Of a stretch of DNA of 64,000 nucleotides, positions 1 through 7,109 are shown piece by piece (within the stretch, counting starts at the first letter, position 1; each line of letters starts with the position of its first letter). The DNA lies in assembly GCF_049537155.1 (NCBI RefSeq), contig NZ_JBMVQZ010000004.1, positions 283,798-347,797 on the forward strand, written 5' to 3'. Source of the stretch: Limisphaera sp049537155 (lineage in GTDB: Bacteria; Verrucomicrobiota; Verrucomicrobiia; Limisphaerales; Limisphaeraceae). Position numbers and translations under genes: made by a program. The notes under the pieces are model-generated. The model had not been told where the DNA came from and did not search any database. It saw only the letters and a list, made by a program, of their open reading frames with translations.

Positions 1-2
1 CC

Positions 3-641
3 GGCGTGGCCACCAGCGCCATCCGGAACCAGTTCACCCAGGGGGCCATCGCCCGCACCGGCACCCTCACGGATCTGGCCATCTCCGGCCAGGGCTTCTT
101 CGTGGTTCGCAACAACGAAAGCAACGCCCAGTACCTGACGCGCGACGGGAGTTTCCAACTCGACGCCAACGGCTATCTGGTCACCGCCACCGGCCTGCGG
201 CTGCAGGGATACGCCGACGCCGGACTGACCGTGGTGGGGGATCTGCGCATCGACAACACGGGTGCGCCGGGCGGCAGCACCGCGGGCGTGGCCTCCTTCA
301 CCATCGACACGGACGGCTACATCCGCGTGCGTCTCTCCGACGGCACCGAGTTCATCCGCGGCCAGGTCCTGCTGCAGAACGTGCAGAATCCACATGCCCT
401 GGCAAAGGAAGGACAGAACCTCTACTCCAACATCGCTGCGGCCGGTCCCCTGAACCAACCCCAGCCACCGAACACCAACGGCCTGGGCACGGTCATCAGC
501 GGCGCGCTCGAGCTTTCGAACGTGGACCTGGCCCAGGAGTTCTCGACGCTCATCACCACGCAACGCGCCTTCCAGGCCGGCGCACGCGTGGTGACCACCA
601 GCGACGAGATCCTGGCCGAATTGGTGAATCTGAAACGTTGA
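3..641 (+). CDS. flgE: Flagellar hook protein FlgE, C-terminal part (cut by window edge)
   Basis: This is the C-terminal part of a flagellar hook/rod family protein; the 5' end lies before the window. The reading frame is open from base 3. The GTG at 6 is internal, not a start. The segment TLTDLAISGQGFFVV is the family signature that precedes the hook core. The last 45 residues (NVDLAQEFSTLITTQRAF, ending VNLKR) form the C-terminal helix that packs in the D0 domain of the hook. FlgE is favoured over FlgF or FlgG because of its place beside fliL and fliM and its VNLKR end, but all three share these motifs. The protein polymerises outside the cell as the hook that joins rod and filament. fliL follows after 6 bases, so the two are co-transcribed. 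Confidence 0.85.
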   Translation, partial: GVATSAIRNQFTQGAIARTGTLTDLAISGQGFFVVRNNESNAQYLTRDGSFQLDANGYLVTATGLRLQGYADAGLTVVGDLRIDNTGAPGGSTAGVASFTIDTDGYIRVRLSDGTEFIRGQVLLQNVQNPHALAKEGQNLYSNIAAAGPLNQPQPPNTNGLGTVISGALELSNVDLAQEFSTLITTQRAFQAGARVVTTSDEILAELVNLKR

Positions 642-647
642 TCCGCC

Positions 648-1187
648 ATGGCTGAGAATACCGAGGCAATGCAGGGTGCGGAGGCGGCCGGTCAGGAGGG
701 CGCCAGGGAAACCTCCTCCGGCAGCGGGTTCAAGGCGTGGCTGCCATTGATCCTGGTGGTGGTGCTCATGCCGGCGCTGGCCTGGGCCATGACCACCTTC
801 GTGCTGATCCCGCAGCTGCAAAAAAGCCTGGGCCTCGAACCGGCAGCCGCGCATGCCGAGTCGCACGGCTCGAAGAAGGAAGGGCCGCGCGAAACCGTGC
901 AGATGAACAAACTCCTGGTGAACGTGGCCGGCACGATGGGTTCGCGCTATCTGCTGGTCAGCCTGGCGGCCGTCGGCCGCCATCCCGAGTTCCGGGCCAG
1001 GATGCAGGAGAACGATCCCCAGTTGCGCGACGTCGCCTGCGGCATCCTGGCCACCAAGACGCTGGCCGACCTCGAGAAACCCGGCGCGCGCAACCTGGTC
1101 CGGACCGAGCTCATCAATGCCTTCAACAACGTCCTCGGCGAGGCCATGGTCGAGGAGATTTACCTGACCGAATTCGCGATCCAGTAA
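648..1187 (+). CDS. fliL: Flagellar basal body-associated protein FliL
   Basis: A single-pass inner-membrane protein of 179 residues that surrounds the stator at the flagellar motor. A cytoplasmic Gln/Glu/Ala-rich tail of about 30 residues is followed by one membrane helix (about 30-53, LPLILVVVLMPALAWAM) and a periplasmic FliL domain. The domain contains the family stretch MNKLLVNVAG and the closing TELINAFNNVLG...EEIYLTEFAIQ. Length is normal for the family. It lies 6 bases after the hook gene and 20 bases before fliM, inside one flagellar operon. Confidence 0.9.
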   Translation: MAENTEAMQGAEAAGQEGARETSSGSGFKAWLPLILVVVLMPALAWAMTTFVLIPQLQKSLGLEPAAAHAESHGSKKEGPRETVQMNKLLVNVAGTMGSRYLLVSLAAVGRHPEFRARMQENDPQLRDVACGILATKTLADLEKPGARNLVRTELINAFNNVLGEAMVEEIYLTEFAIQ

Positions 1188-1207
1188 ACCAACCCGAGGG
1201 TCTGGCC

Positions 1208-2188
1208 ATGTCGGAAACCGTTCCGGATGTCCCTTCGCCCGACGGCACCGCCGCTGTTGAAACGGCACAGGCCGTGCAGGTGCTGACCCCGCAGGGGCGT
1301 CGCACCACGGTGCCCGGAGAGCGCGTGCGGCCCTACGACTTTCGCCAGTCGGGGTTCCTGGCCCCGAGCGAGCTGCGCCGGATCCGGCTCCGACACGAAC
1401 AGTTCCTGCGTTCGCTCTCTGCGCGGCTGGCGGTGCTGCTCCGCATCGAATTCGGCCTGCACCTGGAGCGCATTTCCATCGTGGGTTACCAGAAGTTCAC
1501 CGACGCGCTTCCGCAGCCCACGCACATCACGCTGTTCAAGGTGGATCCGTTGAAGGGAGTGGGATTGCTGGTGATCCCGCCGAAGCTGGGTCTGGCCCTG
1601 GTGGACCGTTTGCTCGGCGGAATGGGCCTGCCGCCGGAGACCGAGCGGGACCTCAGCGAGATCGAGGTGGCCCTCCTTGATCAGATCCAGCAGCTCATCC
1701 TCCAGGAATGGTGCCTGCACTGGCCGGAGATGCGGGATCTGCGGCCGTTCATCCTGGGGCACGAAACCAACAGCCGCTTCCTCCAGACGTCCCCTCCGGA
1801 TGCGGCCATCCTGGTTCTCGACCTGAAGGGCGGGCCGGGCGAGTACCGCGAGAGTCTGCAGATGGCCTTTCCGTACGCCACGCTGGAACCGCTGACCCGG
1901 TTGCTGGCGCCTCCACTGGCCGATACTCCGGCCGGACCCTCCACCGCGCCCCGACCCTCTTGGAAACACGAGTTCGATGACCTGCCGGTCCCCGTCGCCG
2001 TGGAATGGACCGGGCTGCAAATGACCGCCGGCGACCTGGGCCGTCTGCAACCCGGCAGTGTGCTGATGTTGGACGATCCGGCGGTACTGGTCCGCCTCCG
2101 GCTCAACGGCGTGCCCCGGTTCCTGGGCCGGCCCGGCGTGCGGGGCGGCCGATGGGCGGTGGAACTGACGGCACCGGTTTCCACCTGA
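1208..2188 (+). CDS. fliM: Flagellar motor switch protein FliM
   Basis: FliM forms the middle ring of the C-ring and binds CheY-P to switch rotation. The protein has 326 residues, the usual size. A disordered N-terminus is followed by YDFRQSGFLAPSELRRIRLRHEQF, which marks the start of the FliM middle domain. A CheC-like middle domain (VDRLLGGMGLPPE...LSEIEVALLDQIQQLILQEW) follows, then a C-terminal SpoA domain (about 245-326, VPVAVEWTGLQMTAGDLGRLQPGSVL). The frame is open from 737, but the ATG at 1208 directly follows the fliL stop and gives the family N-terminus, so the longer version is rejected. The canonical N-terminal CheY-binding peptide is not obvious. Confidence 0.92.
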   Translation: MSETVPDVPSPDGTAAVETAQAVQVLTPQGRRTTVPGERVRPYDFRQSGFLAPSELRRIRLRHEQFLRSLSARLAVLLRIEFGLHLERISIVGYQKFTDALPQPTHITLFKVDPLKGVGLLVIPPKLGLALVDRLLGGMGLPPETERDLSEIEVALLDQIQQLILQEWCLHWPEMRDLRPFILGHETNSRFLQTSPPDAAILVLDLKGGPGEYRESLQMAFPYATLEPLTRLLAPPLADTPAGPSTAPRPSWKHEFDDLPVPVAVEWTGLQMTAGDLGRLQPGSVLMLDDPAVLVRLRLNGVPRFLGRPGVRGGRWAVELTAPVST

Positions 2189-2198
2189 AGGTTTTCCC

Positions 2199-2468
2199 AT
2201 GAGCGCAGCAGCTTCTCCTCCCCAAAACCTCGAACTGGTGCTCGACGTTCCGGTGAACCTGAGCATCGAACTGGGCGCCTGCCAACTGCCCATGCGCGAG
2301 GTGCTCCAGTTGCAGGTGGGATCGGTCGTGCAACTGGACAAACCCGCCGATGCGCCCGTGGACCTGACCGTCAACGGCAAGCTCATCGCGCGGGGCGAGG
2401 TGGTGGTGATCGAAGACCGATTCGGCGTCAAAATCACCGAGGTCATCGCCGGCTCTTCCCCGACGTGA
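2199..2468 (+). CDS. fliN: Flagellar motor switch protein FliN
   Basis: An 89-residue protein that is essentially a single SpoA domain. LDVPVNLSIELGACQLPMREVLQLQVGSVVQLDKPADAPVDLTVNGKLIARGEVVVIEDRFGVKITEV matches the FliN core, including the GDVVxLD-type strand and the VNGKLIARGEVV hairpin. FliN forms the base of the cytoplasmic C-ring and docks the export ATPase complex. It is shorter than enterobacterial FliN because it lacks the N-terminal extension. It begins 10 bases after fliM, and its stop overlaps the fliO GTG start by 4 bases. Confidence 0.93.
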   Translation: MSAAASPPQNLELVLDVPVNLSIELGACQLPMREVLQLQVGSVVQLDKPADAPVDLTVNGKLIARGEVVVIEDRFGVKITEVIAGSSPT

Positions 2469-3013
2469 ACGGAACCGGCCGTCCCTTCCAAACGATGTGC
2501 ACCACAGCGCCTCAACGCGGCACCGGGCGTCGCCGGGTGGCGATCGCCTGGATCGTTTTGGCACCGGTCCTCCTGCGGGCGGCGGAGGTCACGGGTGACG
2601 GGGCGGCACCCCTTTCGGCGGCCGTGTCTCCGGGCCCCCTGCCGGATCCGGGCGCGGCACTGGTGCGGGTGATGGTGGCCCTGGCGGTGGTGCTCGGCCT
2701 GTTCGGCGTGGGCGTCTGGTTGTACCGAAACTGGCAACGCCTGATGTGCCGGGGAACCGAACCGAAGTTGCGCATCCTCGAAGTGCGGCCCTTGGGCGGA
2801 CGCCAGACCTTGTACGTCGTCGCCTACGAACAGGAACGGCTGCTTCTGGCGGGATCGCCGCAGGGCGTGCAACTTCTCACCCACCTGCCGCCGGGGACCG
2901 GCGAGCCCGCCCCGGTCACCCAACCCCAACCCGCTTCCACGCCGGTCCGGGCGGTGCCCCTCCCGCACTCCTTTGCCGACATGCTCCGGCGCGCGTTGCA
3001 TCCGCGATCATGA
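2465..3013 (+). CDS. fliO: Flagellar biosynthesis protein FliO
   Basis: FliO is a small membrane protein that helps assemble the FliP ring of the flagellar export gate. The 182-residue product has an apparent N-terminal signal-like segment (about 24-40), a membrane helix (about 60-85, VRVMVALAVVLGLFGVGVWLYRNW) and a cytoplasmic FliO domain (LRILEVRPLGGRQTLYVVAYEQERLLLAGSPQGVQLL). The domain contains the conserved LGGRQ..YVV pattern. The GTG at 2465 is chosen because it overlaps the fliN stop in the GTGA arrangement used elsewhere in this operon; an ATG at 2495 is the alternative. The end overlaps fliP by 4 bases. Confidence 0.85.
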   Translation: MNGTGRPFQTMCTTAPQRGTGRRRVAIAWIVLAPVLLRAAEVTGDGAAPLSAAVSPGPLPDPGAALVRVMVALAVVLGLFGVGVWLYRNWQRLMCRGTEPKLRILEVRPLGGRQTLYVVAYEQERLLLAGSPQGVQLLTHLPPGTGEPAPVTQPQPASTPVRAVPLPHSFADMLRRALHPRS

Positions 3014-3837
3014 ACCTGGCGCATCCGCCTGCGATTGCCGGTCGTACCGCCGGCGTGCAAGTGCCCGCCCGGCCGCGCCGGCGCCGGGTCGGCTGGTGGG
3101 TGGCGTTGTTCCTGTTGTCCGGCGCTCTTTGGGCCGGGGCCCAGTCCACGAACCTCGTCACCGGGTTCGGCCCCGTCCAGATCACCATCGGCTCCGAAAA
3201 CGCCCCACAAGACGTGGACGTCGCGTTGAAGGTCCTGCTGGTGATCACCCTCCTCTCGCTGGCGCCGGCCATCCTCCTGCTGATGACCTGTTTCACCCGG
3301 GTGGTCATCGTGCTTTCCTTCGTGCGCACGGCGCTCCAACTGCAGGGCACGCCTGCCAATCAGATCATCGTGGGCCTGTCCCTCTTCATCACCTGGTTCG
3401 TCATGGCACCGGTCTGGGAACGGATCCACGAGGACGCCCTGGCCCCCTACCAGGCCCGGCAGATCACCGCGCAACAGGCCCTGGACCGCACGGCTGTGCA
3501 TCTTCGCACCTTCATGCTGCGCCAGACACGGCCCAGGGACGTGGAGCTGTTCATGACCATGGCCCGGATGGAACCGACCGAGCCGGAGCGACTGCCGCTG
3601 CGGGTGGTGATCCCGGCCTATGTCCTGAGCGAGCTTCGCACCGCCTTTCAGATGGGGTTTCTCATCTTTGTGCCCTTCATCCTCATTGACCTGGTGGTGG
3701 CGACCGTGCTGATGAGCATGGGCATGATGATGATGCCGCCCATGATGATCTCCCTGCCGCTGAAACTCCTGCTGTTCGTTTTGGTGGACGGCTGGACGCT
3801 GGTGGTGCAATCCCTGGTGCGGAGCCTGGGGCTTTGA
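3010..3837 (+). CDS. fliP: Flagellar export gate protein FliP
   Basis: FliP is the core of the flagellar type III export gate. The 275-residue protein begins with a cleavable-type signal (about 25-46, WWVALFLLSGALWAGAQS), a known FliP feature. Membrane helices follow at about 75-95, 110-130, 210-235 and 245-265. Family signatures visible are TCFTRVVIVLSFVRTALQLQGTPANQI and the Met-rich loop MSMGMMMMPPMMISLPLKLLLFVLVDGW. The ATG at 3010 overlaps the fliO stop (ATGA). fliQ follows after 9 bases, so fliO, fliP, fliQ and fliR are translated as a set. Confidence 0.95.
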   Translation: MNLAHPPAIAGRTAGVQVPARPRRRRVGWWVALFLLSGALWAGAQSTNLVTGFGPVQITIGSENAPQDVDVALKVLLVITLLSLAPAILLLMTCFTRVVIVLSFVRTALQLQGTPANQIIVGLSLFITWFVMAPVWERIHEDALAPYQARQITAQQALDRTAVHLRTFMLRQTRPRDVELFMTMARMEPTEPERLPLRVVIPAYVLSELRTAFQMGFLIFVPFILIDLVVATVLMSMGMMMMPPMMISLPLKLLLFVLVDGWTLVVQSLVRSLGL

Positions 3838-3846
3838 GCAACGATC

Positions 3847-4116
3847 ATGAATCCCGAATTCGCCATCGAACTGCTGCGCAACATGATCTTCACGGCGCTG
3901 CTGCTGGCGGCGCCGGTGCTGCTGGCGGCCATGTTGGTGGGCCTGGCGGTGAGTCTCTTCCAGGCGGTGACCACCATCCACGAACACACGCTGACCTTCG
4001 TGCCCAAGGCCCTGGCGGTGGTGGGCGTGCTCCTGCTGTTGTTGCCGTGGATGGTGCGGATGCTGGTGGACTTCGCCACGGCGGTGATCGGGCGCATCCC
4101 CGAGATGACCCTCTGA
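3847..4116 (+). CDS. fliQ: Flagellar export gate protein FliQ
   Basis: FliQ is an 89-residue hydrophobic hairpin that packs around the FliP ring in the export gate. Two membrane helices are visible (about 15-38 and 52-76). The family centre is LFQAVTTIHEHTLTFVPKALAV, matching the usual FQA.T.I.EqTL.F.PK pattern. Length is exactly typical. It sits 9 bases after fliP and 4 bases before fliR. Confidence 0.95.
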   Translation: MNPEFAIELLRNMIFTALLLAAPVLLAAMLVGLAVSLFQAVTTIHEHTLTFVPKALAVVGVLLLLLPWMVRMLVDFATAVIGRIPEMTL

Positions 4117-4120
4117 GAGC

Positions 4121-4897
4121 ATGGGCACGGCGCTGGAGATTCAGGCGGTCAACATGGCGCTGGTGTTCCTGCGGGTGAGCGCCTTCCTGCAGGTGCTGCC
4201 GTTTTTTTCCGCCATTCATTTTCCCGGGATCCTGCGTGCGGCCATGGGGCTTTTCGTGGCCCTGTTTCTGGGTCCGTTGCTGCCTCCCGTGTCCCTGGGG
4301 CCGCTTGGCCTGGGCGATCTGATTCTGCTGATGGCCGGGGAGGTGTGTGTCGGACTGATCCTGGGATTCGTGGCGCGCATGGTCTTCTACGCGGTGGACC
4401 TGGCGGCCCACGTGATCGGAATGGAAACGGGTTTGAACATCGGCGCGCTGCTGGACCCCTTGCAGCGGCAGAGCACGGGTGCCCCGGGCATGATCCTCTT
4501 CCTGCTGGCGGCGGTGACGATGCTCACGCTGGATCTGCATCACTGGATGCTGGCCGGCTTCTGGCGGGCCTACAGCGTGCTGCCTGCGGGCGGTGTGCAT
4601 CTGGAGCCGGCCTTGTTCGAGGCGGTGGTGCAGCATTCGGCCCTCATCTTCCGCGTGGCCGTCCAGATGGCCGCGCCGGTCGTCGCCGTTTCGTTCGTGA
4701 TCCTGATCGTCTTCAGCCTGTTCAGCCGCGCGGTCCCGCAGATGAACGTCTTTGCCGAGAGCTTCGCCTTTCGCATTGCCGGCGGCCTGTTGGTGCTGGG
4801 GCTGACGCTCCACCTGACGGCCCAGTACGTCCTCAACTATCTGCACCGGCTGCCGGATGACCTGCTGACCGTGGCCCGCCTGCTGCACGGCGGCTGA
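4121..4897 (+). CDS. fliR: Flagellar export gate protein FliR
   Basis: FliR completes the FliP-FliQ-FliR export gate in the inner membrane. The protein has 258 residues with about six membrane helices. Characteristic stretches are LVFLRVSAFLQVLPFF near the N-terminus, GEVCVGLILGFVARMVFYAVDLAAHVIGMETGLNI in the middle (the G..VG....F....I..AG..IG..xG region) and SLFSRAVPQMNVFAESFAFRI near the end, which matches the FliR RxxPQMNvF motif. The 23-base gap to flhB and the conserved order support one operon. Confidence 0.95.
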   Translation: MGTALEIQAVNMALVFLRVSAFLQVLPFFSAIHFPGILRAAMGLFVALFLGPLLPPVSLGPLGLGDLILLMAGEVCVGLILGFVARMVFYAVDLAAHVIGMETGLNIGALLDPLQRQSTGAPGMILFLLAAVTMLTLDLHHWMLAGFWRAYSVLPAGGVHLEPALFEAVVQHSALIFRVAVQMAAPVVAVSFVILIVFSLFSRAVPQMNVFAESFAFRIAGGLLVLGLTLHLTAQYVLNYLHRLPDDLLTVARLLHGG

Positions 4898-4920
4898 AGA
4901 CCTTCCGCACCGGGCTCCCC

Positions 4921-6042
4921 ATGGCCGAGCACACGGGCGAAAAGACCGAACAACCGACACCGCGCCGGTTGGAAGAGGCGGCGAAACGCGGGCAGATCGC
5001 CCGCAGCGCCGAGCTGCAGACCGCGTTCGTCCTGTTGGGTGGTGGTCTGGCCCTGAGCTTCGCCGGACGTGAGGTCTGGGGCCGGTTGGTCACGGCGACG
5101 GCCGGCGTTCTGGGACACCTTCACGACACGCCGGTGAGCCTCACCTCGCTGCCCGGATATGCGTTGGGCGGGTGTTGGGTGTTCATCCAGTGCGCCGCCC
5201 CGCTGGTGCTGGGAGCCATGCTGGCCGGCCTGCTGGCCGGGGCGATCCAAAACCGCTTCAACACCGCCTCCGAGGCGCTCACCCCCAACTGGGGCAGGCT
5301 CAATCCCGTCTCGGGCCTCAAGCGCATCTTCTCGGTGCGCCAAATCCCGGTGACCGGGTTGACGCTGGTGAAGTTTGCCGTGATCCTGGGCCTCACGATC
5401 ACGGAAATCCGGTCGGTGCTGGCGGATCCGATCTTTGCCACCTCGGTCAGCGTGGGGCGCATGGCCGGGTTTCTGGGCGAGACCTCGCTCCGGCTGTTGT
5501 TGCGCATCGCGCTCGTGTTGCTGGCGCTTGCGGTGGTGGACTACGCCTACCAGGCCTGGCGCACCCATCGCGACCTGATGATGACCCGGGAGGAACTGAA
5601 GGAAGAACTCAAACACACCGAGGGCAATCCCCTGGTGAAGGCGGCGCGGCGCCGGCGCCGGACCCTCTCGCGCGCGCAGCAGCATGCCATGGTCCCGCGT
5701 GCGGATGTGGTGGTGACCAACCCCACCCACGTGGCGGTGGCCTTGCGCTATGATCGCCGCACCATGCGGGCCCCGCGGGTGGTGGCCAAGGGCATCCGGC
5801 TGCAGGCCCTGCAAATCCGCGAGATCGCCCGCCAACATCACGTGCCCATCGTGGAGAACCCGCCCCTGGCACGCCTCCTCTACAAGCACACCCCCGTGGG
5901 AGGCGAGATCCCGACCTCGCTGTACGCCGCGGTGGCAGAGGTCCTGGCCTGGGTGTACCGGATCAACCGCTACCGTTACTACGCCGAGGAACAGGCGGCG
6001 GCGGAAGAACCGGCGGACCCGGCCCGACCGGCGCGCGGTTGA
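4921..6042 (+). CDS. flhB: Flagellar export switch protein FlhB
   Basis: FlhB controls the change in export specificity from hook to filament proteins. The 373-residue protein begins EHTGEKTEQPTPRRLEEAAKRGQ, the FlhB N-terminal signature. About four membrane helices follow, then a cytoplasmic tail. The tail carries the autocleavage site NPTH (VVVTNPTHVAVALRYD), where cleavage occurs between Asn and Pro. VVAKGIRLQALQIREIARQHHVPIVENPPLARLLY completes the autocleaving domain. Length matches the family. flhA, often next to flhB, is not here; the following gene is a dihydropteroate-synthase-like ORF instead. Confidence 0.95.
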   Translation: MAEHTGEKTEQPTPRRLEEAAKRGQIARSAELQTAFVLLGGGLALSFAGREVWGRLVTATAGVLGHLHDTPVSLTSLPGYALGGCWVFIQCAAPLVLGAMLAGLLAGAIQNRFNTASEALTPNWGRLNPVSGLKRIFSVRQIPVTGLTLVKFAVILGLTITEIRSVLADPIFATSVSVGRMAGFLGETSLRLLLRIALVLLALAVVDYAYQAWRTHRDLMMTREELKEELKHTEGNPLVKAARRRRRTLSRAQQHAMVPRADVVVTNPTHVAVALRYDRRTMRAPRVVAKGIRLQALQIREIARQHHVPIVENPPLARLLYKHTPVGGEIPTSLYAAVAEVLAWVYRINRYRYYAEEQAAAEEPADPARPARG

Positions 6043-6120
6043 CCCGGGCGGACCGGGCACGTTGGTGCCGGACACGCTTTTCGGTTGTGACCTCGCACGG
6101 TCCGGCCGCATGGTGGGTAC

Positions 6121-7026
6121 ATGTTGACGTTGGAGCATCTGGCGGAGCTGGTGCAGGAATACGGCGGGGCTCTTCGGGCCGAGGTGCGCCCGATCTTCCT
6201 GGGCCGTCGGGAACTGCCGTTCGGACGGCGCCCGGTGCTGATGGGCGTGATCAACCTTTCTCCGGACTCCTGGTACCGCGAGAGCGTCTGCCTGACCACC
6301 GAGAGTGCCGTGCGGCGCGGCCGGATCCTGACGGCCCAGGGAGCGGACCTGGTGGACGTGGGGGCCGAGTCCACCCTGGCTCACGCGGCCCGTGTGGAGG
6401 AGGCGCTCCAGCAGAGCCGGCTCTGTCCCGTCGTGCGCGAATTGGCCGCCGCCGGCATCGTCGTGTCGGTGGAAACCTACTCCGCGGCGGTGGCGCGTGC
6501 CGTGCTGGAAGCGGGTGCGCAGGTGATCAACCTCACCGGCACGGCGGAGGCCGACGCCGTGTACGACCTGGTGGCGGCATACGATGCGGCGGTGATCCTC
6601 TGCTATGTCCAGGGGGCGCATGTCCGTGCCGTGGGCGACTTCGAATTCGACGCGGACATGGTGGGTCGCATGGCCGAATGGTTCGCCCGGGAACGGGACC
6701 GGGCGCGCGCACGCGGGGTGGGGAAGGTGATCCTCGATCCGGGTCTGGGTTTCTACTATCGCAACCTGCAGGACAGTGCGATGCGGGTGCGGCATCAGAT
6801 GCGGGTGTTCCTGCAGACGTTCCGGTTGCGCACGCTGGGTTGTCCGATCTGCCACGCCCTGCCGCATGCGTTCGAATACTTCGGCGAGGAGGTGCGCTGT
6901 GCCGAGCCGTTCTTCGCCGTGCTGGCCGCGCTGGGCCGGACCGATCTGTTCCGGACCCACGAGGTGCCGCGCGTCCGCGCGGTGCTGGAGACCTTGCAGG
7001 TGTACGACCCCCGACCGGGCGGCTGA
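6121..7026 (+). CDS. Divergent dihydropteroate synthase-like (pterin-binding fold) protein
   Basis: The 301-residue product has the TIM-barrel landmarks of dihydropteroate synthase. MGVINLSPDSWY (41-52) corresponds to the MGILNVTPDSF motif, VDVGAEST (78-85) to VDIGGEST, VSVETYSAAVARAVLEAGAQVIN (115-137) to the ISVDTYK strand, VILDPGLGF (203-211) to the ILDPGIGF motif, and the end FRTHEVPRVRAVLETL to the usual VRVHDV terminus. The SRK-type lysine motif that binds the pterin/pABA pair is not recognisable. In its place is GCPICHALPHAF with a CxxCH cluster (241-245). The family is clear but the substrate is not. It follows flhB by 78 bases on the same strand, with no other folate gene nearby, so a true FolP role is doubtful. 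Confidence 0.6.
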   Translation: MLTLEHLAELVQEYGGALRAEVRPIFLGRRELPFGRRPVLMGVINLSPDSWYRESVCLTTESAVRRGRILTAQGADLVDVGAESTLAHAARVEEALQQSRLCPVVRELAAAGIVVSVETYSAAVARAVLEAGAQVINLTGTAEADAVYDLVAAYDAAVILCYVQGAHVRAVGDFEFDADMVGRMAEWFARERDRARARGVGKVILDPGLGFYYRNLQDSAMRVRHQMRVFLQTFRLRTLGCPICHALPHAFEYFGEEVRCAEPFFAVLAALGRTDLFRTHEVPRVRAVLETLQVYDPRPGG

Positions 7027-7109
7027 TCGCCGGTTGCGGCGCGACTGCGGGTTTTCCCGGCGGAAATTTGAGTGGAAAAGGGCCGGGGGGCTGCGGCACA
7101 TTCCGTTGC

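Noticed and set aside
2824..7101. Very long minus-strand open frames (about 434 and 754 codons) opposite fliP-flhB and the pterin-fold gene
   Set aside because: They are His/Arg/Gln-rich with no known motif and lie antisense to well-supported flagellar genes; an effect of GC-rich codon positions.
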